Source: Botryosphaeria dothidea (lineage: Eukaryota; Ascomycota; Dothideomycetes; Botryosphaeriales; Botryosphaeriaceae). From it: a stretch of DNA of 64,000 nt. Position numbers and translations under genes: made by a program. The stretch spans positions 1,674,001 through 1,738,000 of the forward strand of contig WWBZ02000040.1 of assembly GCA_011503125.2 (NCBI GenBank), written 5' to 3'. Within the stretch, counting starts at the first letter, position 1. Each line of letters opens with the position of its first letter. The notes below the pieces were generated by a model. It ran no database searches. It was not told the origin of the DNA and worked only from the letters and a program-made list of their open reading frames with translations. Of this stretch, positions 61,964 through 64,000 are shown piece by piece.

Positions 61964-62052
61964 CGTATAAGCCGAGAAGGTTAGGTGCAAAAACCTTAGG
62001 CAGATTCCTTCCTGCCTAAGGATGATGTCCGCGCCAGGAAAAGGCTTATACG
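61964..62052. repeat. Nested inverted repeats (89 bp)
   Basis: Outer arms CGTATAAGCC (61964-61973) and GGCTTATACG (62043-62052) are perfect 10-bp complements. Inside them, CCTTAGGCAG (61994-62003) and CTGCCTAAGG (62012-62021) form another perfect 10-bp stem with an 8-nt loop. The unit could be a small terminal-inverted-repeat element or a structured RNA. No target-site duplication is visible at the outer ends. Confidence 0.75.
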
Positions 62053-63174
62053 TAGCTTCGTTGAGGGATTTGCGCTATTTTGCTAATGTGCCCACTGCGC
62101 TCGGCGGAGCGGCGAGTTTCGAAGCTTGGTATTGCTGCTGAGTTGTACATACTAGTCTCTGCGAGTCGTGTGGGTGTCTCAGTCGTAAGATGTCGCGCAA
62201 ATCCACGAGGTGTCTTCATTGAAAGCGGTGAATGAGGTGGTGAAAGGGGGCTGGGCTAGCCTGTAAAGGAGAGACGTGTAGATCAGAGGCAATATGAGGC
62301 TCGACGAAGTATTCGTGACTCGCAATGAGGCATGCATCTCTTGGAGGCAAGAAAAGGGGCCTTCAATCGGTAATGCGACAGAAACTTTGAAACTGACCCA
62401 CACAAAATCGAAAATGCGGCACTTGATGTCGGGTTTCAAGCGCCCGGTGGCGCTGGCATGTTGCTGCGGGCCACTCTCGGGAAGTGTTGCAACAGAGAGA
62501 CATCTCGAGCTTGAACCTCCGAAGGGTTCTGCTAAACCGCAACTCGCATAGATGAGCTGACATTTCGCTGCGAGACTTCGTGGCACGCTATCGATGGGCC
62601 AACACACGGTAATTCTCTCGGCAATGCTGTTCGGCTCTACTTTAGTATGCAATGCAGGGGGAGTCTCCGAATTATGGATATCAACGAGATTCTCTGGGAA
62701 GGCTACGCTTCAGTGGGCGACCTAAAGATCAGTGTAGCCTGTGTTTACAACTCTCGCCCCTTTTCCATTAGCACTCATGGCATGCAATGCGCTCCAATAT
62801 CCCAGATAATGGCAATGAAGGAAATTTGGATGGAAGGTGAAGGATGAACATGAATGAATGAGACCAACGAATGACAAATGTCCTTGTCTTTGCCCCAAGG
62901 TATCGACAACACAAATTTATACAAACACCACTGCCAATCTAGGCTTGACCGATGAGAAAGAATAGTTTCAAAGAACATAAAGTAAGGTCGCAAATTGAAA
63001 TTGAGAAAGCGGAAAGGGGGGTAGGAATAACAAGCTGTGCCAAGGTAGTGCCAGAGGCCAGATAGAAAAGACAAGCATATCGTCAAGAAAGGTAAGTAGG
63101 GGTGCCGTTGCCGAAAGCCTACTCCGCCTTCAGCACATTGGAGAAGGAGATCGGTCTTTCTCTCCAGCTCACTC

Positions 63175-64000
63175 CTACGCTGCGGCAGCGTTTTGCCTCA
63201 GTTCAGCCTCGAGCTCCGATGCGAAGCGCGCAACCTTGGCATCGCGCTCGTCAGCTTCCGCTATCCCTCCGCTACGCTTGGCCTCCGCGCCTGCTCCGCC
63301 TTCCGCTCCGCCCTCCTCGCTGGATCCCCTGTCACTGCCTGTGATGCGTTTGAGAGGCGGCAGGCCTTCGCGCTCCCGCCACCGATCGATCCACTTGTCG
63401 CGCAGTGTCTCATAAATAAGAGCGAGCTGGGTCTCCTGCTGGACCATCATCATGCGTTGAGTGCGGAGGCTGTCCACCGTCTCTTCGACGGGATCCTTGC
63501 CTTCGGGCACCTCGTCAAGCGCCCCCTCAGCAAGCTCCGACAGAAGATGATCCAGGGCAATAAACGTCCCGCTGCGGCCCACCCCTGCGCTACAGTGAAC
63601 GATCCTGGGGTTGGTCTCGGACGCATTCTTCTCCCGAGACAGCGGTATCAGGCTCGCCAACATGTGCTTATGTGCGCCTTCCGGCACGCCAAAATCAGGC
63701 CAAACTGGCCACAGAATGTGCCAAACTTTCTTCGTCTCCCCAGACGCACGATCCTTAACTTCGAGCTCGCGGACGGTGGAGCGCGATCTCTCATCTTCAG
63801 ATACGGAGATTAGGTTGATTTCAAAGACGACGCTGTCACCAAACTCGTCGTGCTCATTCACGACCATATGCGGCGAGTCCAAGCTATCAGGGAAGTATTG
63901 GAAGCACTTCTCCCGACCGGCTTCGTAGAGCTGGGTCAGCATGACAATAACGGCCGGTGATTCACATTCGTGCCAAATCATTCGCCAGATATGGCTGTGA
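63175..64000 (-). CDS. Protein tyrosine phosphatase, C-terminal part (cut by window edge)
   Basis: The open frame enters from the right edge (SHIWRMIWHECESPAVIVML) and ends at 63175, so the N terminus lies outside the window. The classical PTP catalytic signature HCSAGVGRSGTF is intact, with the nucleophilic cysteine and the phosphate-binding arginine. The WPD loop (WPVWPDFGVPEG) holds the general-acid aspartate, and a Q-loop region (MMMVQQETQLALIYE) follows. After the domain comes a charged, Gly/Ala-rich tail of about 60 residues ending QNAAAA. Fungal enzymes of this class dephosphorylate MAP kinases and other signalling proteins in the cytosol. No intron is needed in the visible part. The subfamily (Ptp1, Ptp2 or Ptp3/Pyp type) cannot be fixed without the missing N terminus. 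Confidence 0.93.
   Translation of the reverse strand, partial: HSHIWRMIWHECESPAVIVMLTQLYEAGREKCFQYFPDSLDSPHMVVNEHDEFGDSVVFEINLISVSEDERSRSTVRELEVKDRASGETKKVWHILWPVWPDFGVPEGAHKHMLASLIPLSREKNASETNPRIVHCSAGVGRSGTFIALDHLLSELAEGALDEVPEGKDPVEETVDSLRTQRMMMVQQETQLALIYETLRDKWIDRWREREGLPPLKRITGSDRGSSEEGGAEGGAGAEAKRSGGIAEADERDAKVARFASELEAELRQNAAAA

Larger units (their letters stand above)
55606..63174. promoter_or_regulatory. 7.6-kb gene-poor region upstream of the Zn2Cys6 gene
   Basis: No coding exon chain was recognised between the regulator's start and the 3' end of the tyrosine phosphatase gene (both minus). It holds a G10 run (56006-56015), a 7-bp minisatellite (56361-56402), a 33-bp CT repeat (57392-57424), a TGCG repeat (61618-61649) and a nested inverted repeat (61964-62052). 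At about 59.75-61.35 kb the sequence is AT-richer and differs from its surroundings. A 177-codon ATG frame there (60492-59959, minus) is unrecognised. Long upstream regions are common for developmental regulators, but unknown genes or noncoding RNAs may be present. Confidence 0.45.

Overview
The window is nuclear DNA of a filamentous ascomycete (Pezizomycotina; a dothideomycete would fit, but I cannot place it further). The evidence is short spliceosomal introns (about 50-100 nt, GT..AG), no operons, and a typical mould gene set: an FKS1 glucan synthase, a GH72 glucanosyltransferase, a fungal Zn2Cys6 factor, CBM18 chitin-binding modules, a YVC1-type channel and Sec14. I rebuilt exon structures by hand from frame continuity, splice signals and family knowledge. 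No search or transcript evidence was available.

Layout, left to right. 2.5-7.4 kb: a Whi5/Nrm1-type G1/S repressor (-) diverges from a YIL108W-type zinc metallopeptidase with a jacalin-like tail (+). 9.3-13.4 kb: a BTB/POZ-domain gene (-), broken by two in-frame TAG codons, diverges from the phosphatidylinositol-transfer protein SEC14 (+). 14.5-20.4 kb, all (-): an unrecognised protein with two C-x2-C-x10-H motifs, a four-span membrane protein, and LCB1 (serine palmitoyltransferase). 20.9-31.5 kb: FKS1 (-) and a GAS/GEL glucanosyltransferase (+) stand head to head over a 3-kb intergenic region, so a beta-1,3-glucan synthase lies beside an enzyme that remodels its product. 32.4-37.8 kb: a large secreted chitin-binding, mucin-like gene (+) with three in-frame stops despite intact splice sites. 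39.1-41.8 kb: a vacuolar TRP-type channel (+). 41.8-52.3 kb: about 10.5 kb with no recognisable gene between two convergent 3' ends. 52.3-55.6 kb: an aldose 1-epimerase and a Zn2Cys6 regulator (both -). 55.6-63.2 kb: a second long gene-poor tract with microsatellites and a nested inverted repeat. 63.2 kb to the edge: the C-terminal part of a protein tyrosine phosphatase (-).

The genes do not form a pathway, but there is a cell-surface and membrane theme: wall glucan synthesis and remodelling, a chitin-binding surface protein, sphingolipid synthesis, and PI/PC transfer. The best candidate for something unusual is the BTB gene. Its only two stops are both TAG. The first falls where BTB domains normally have tryptophan and the second could also replace a tryptophan. 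Both lie in the arms of a 41-bp inverted repeat. A-to-I mRNA editing, RIP-type mutation and an unrecognised 66-nt in-frame intron are competing explanations that one RNA experiment could separate.
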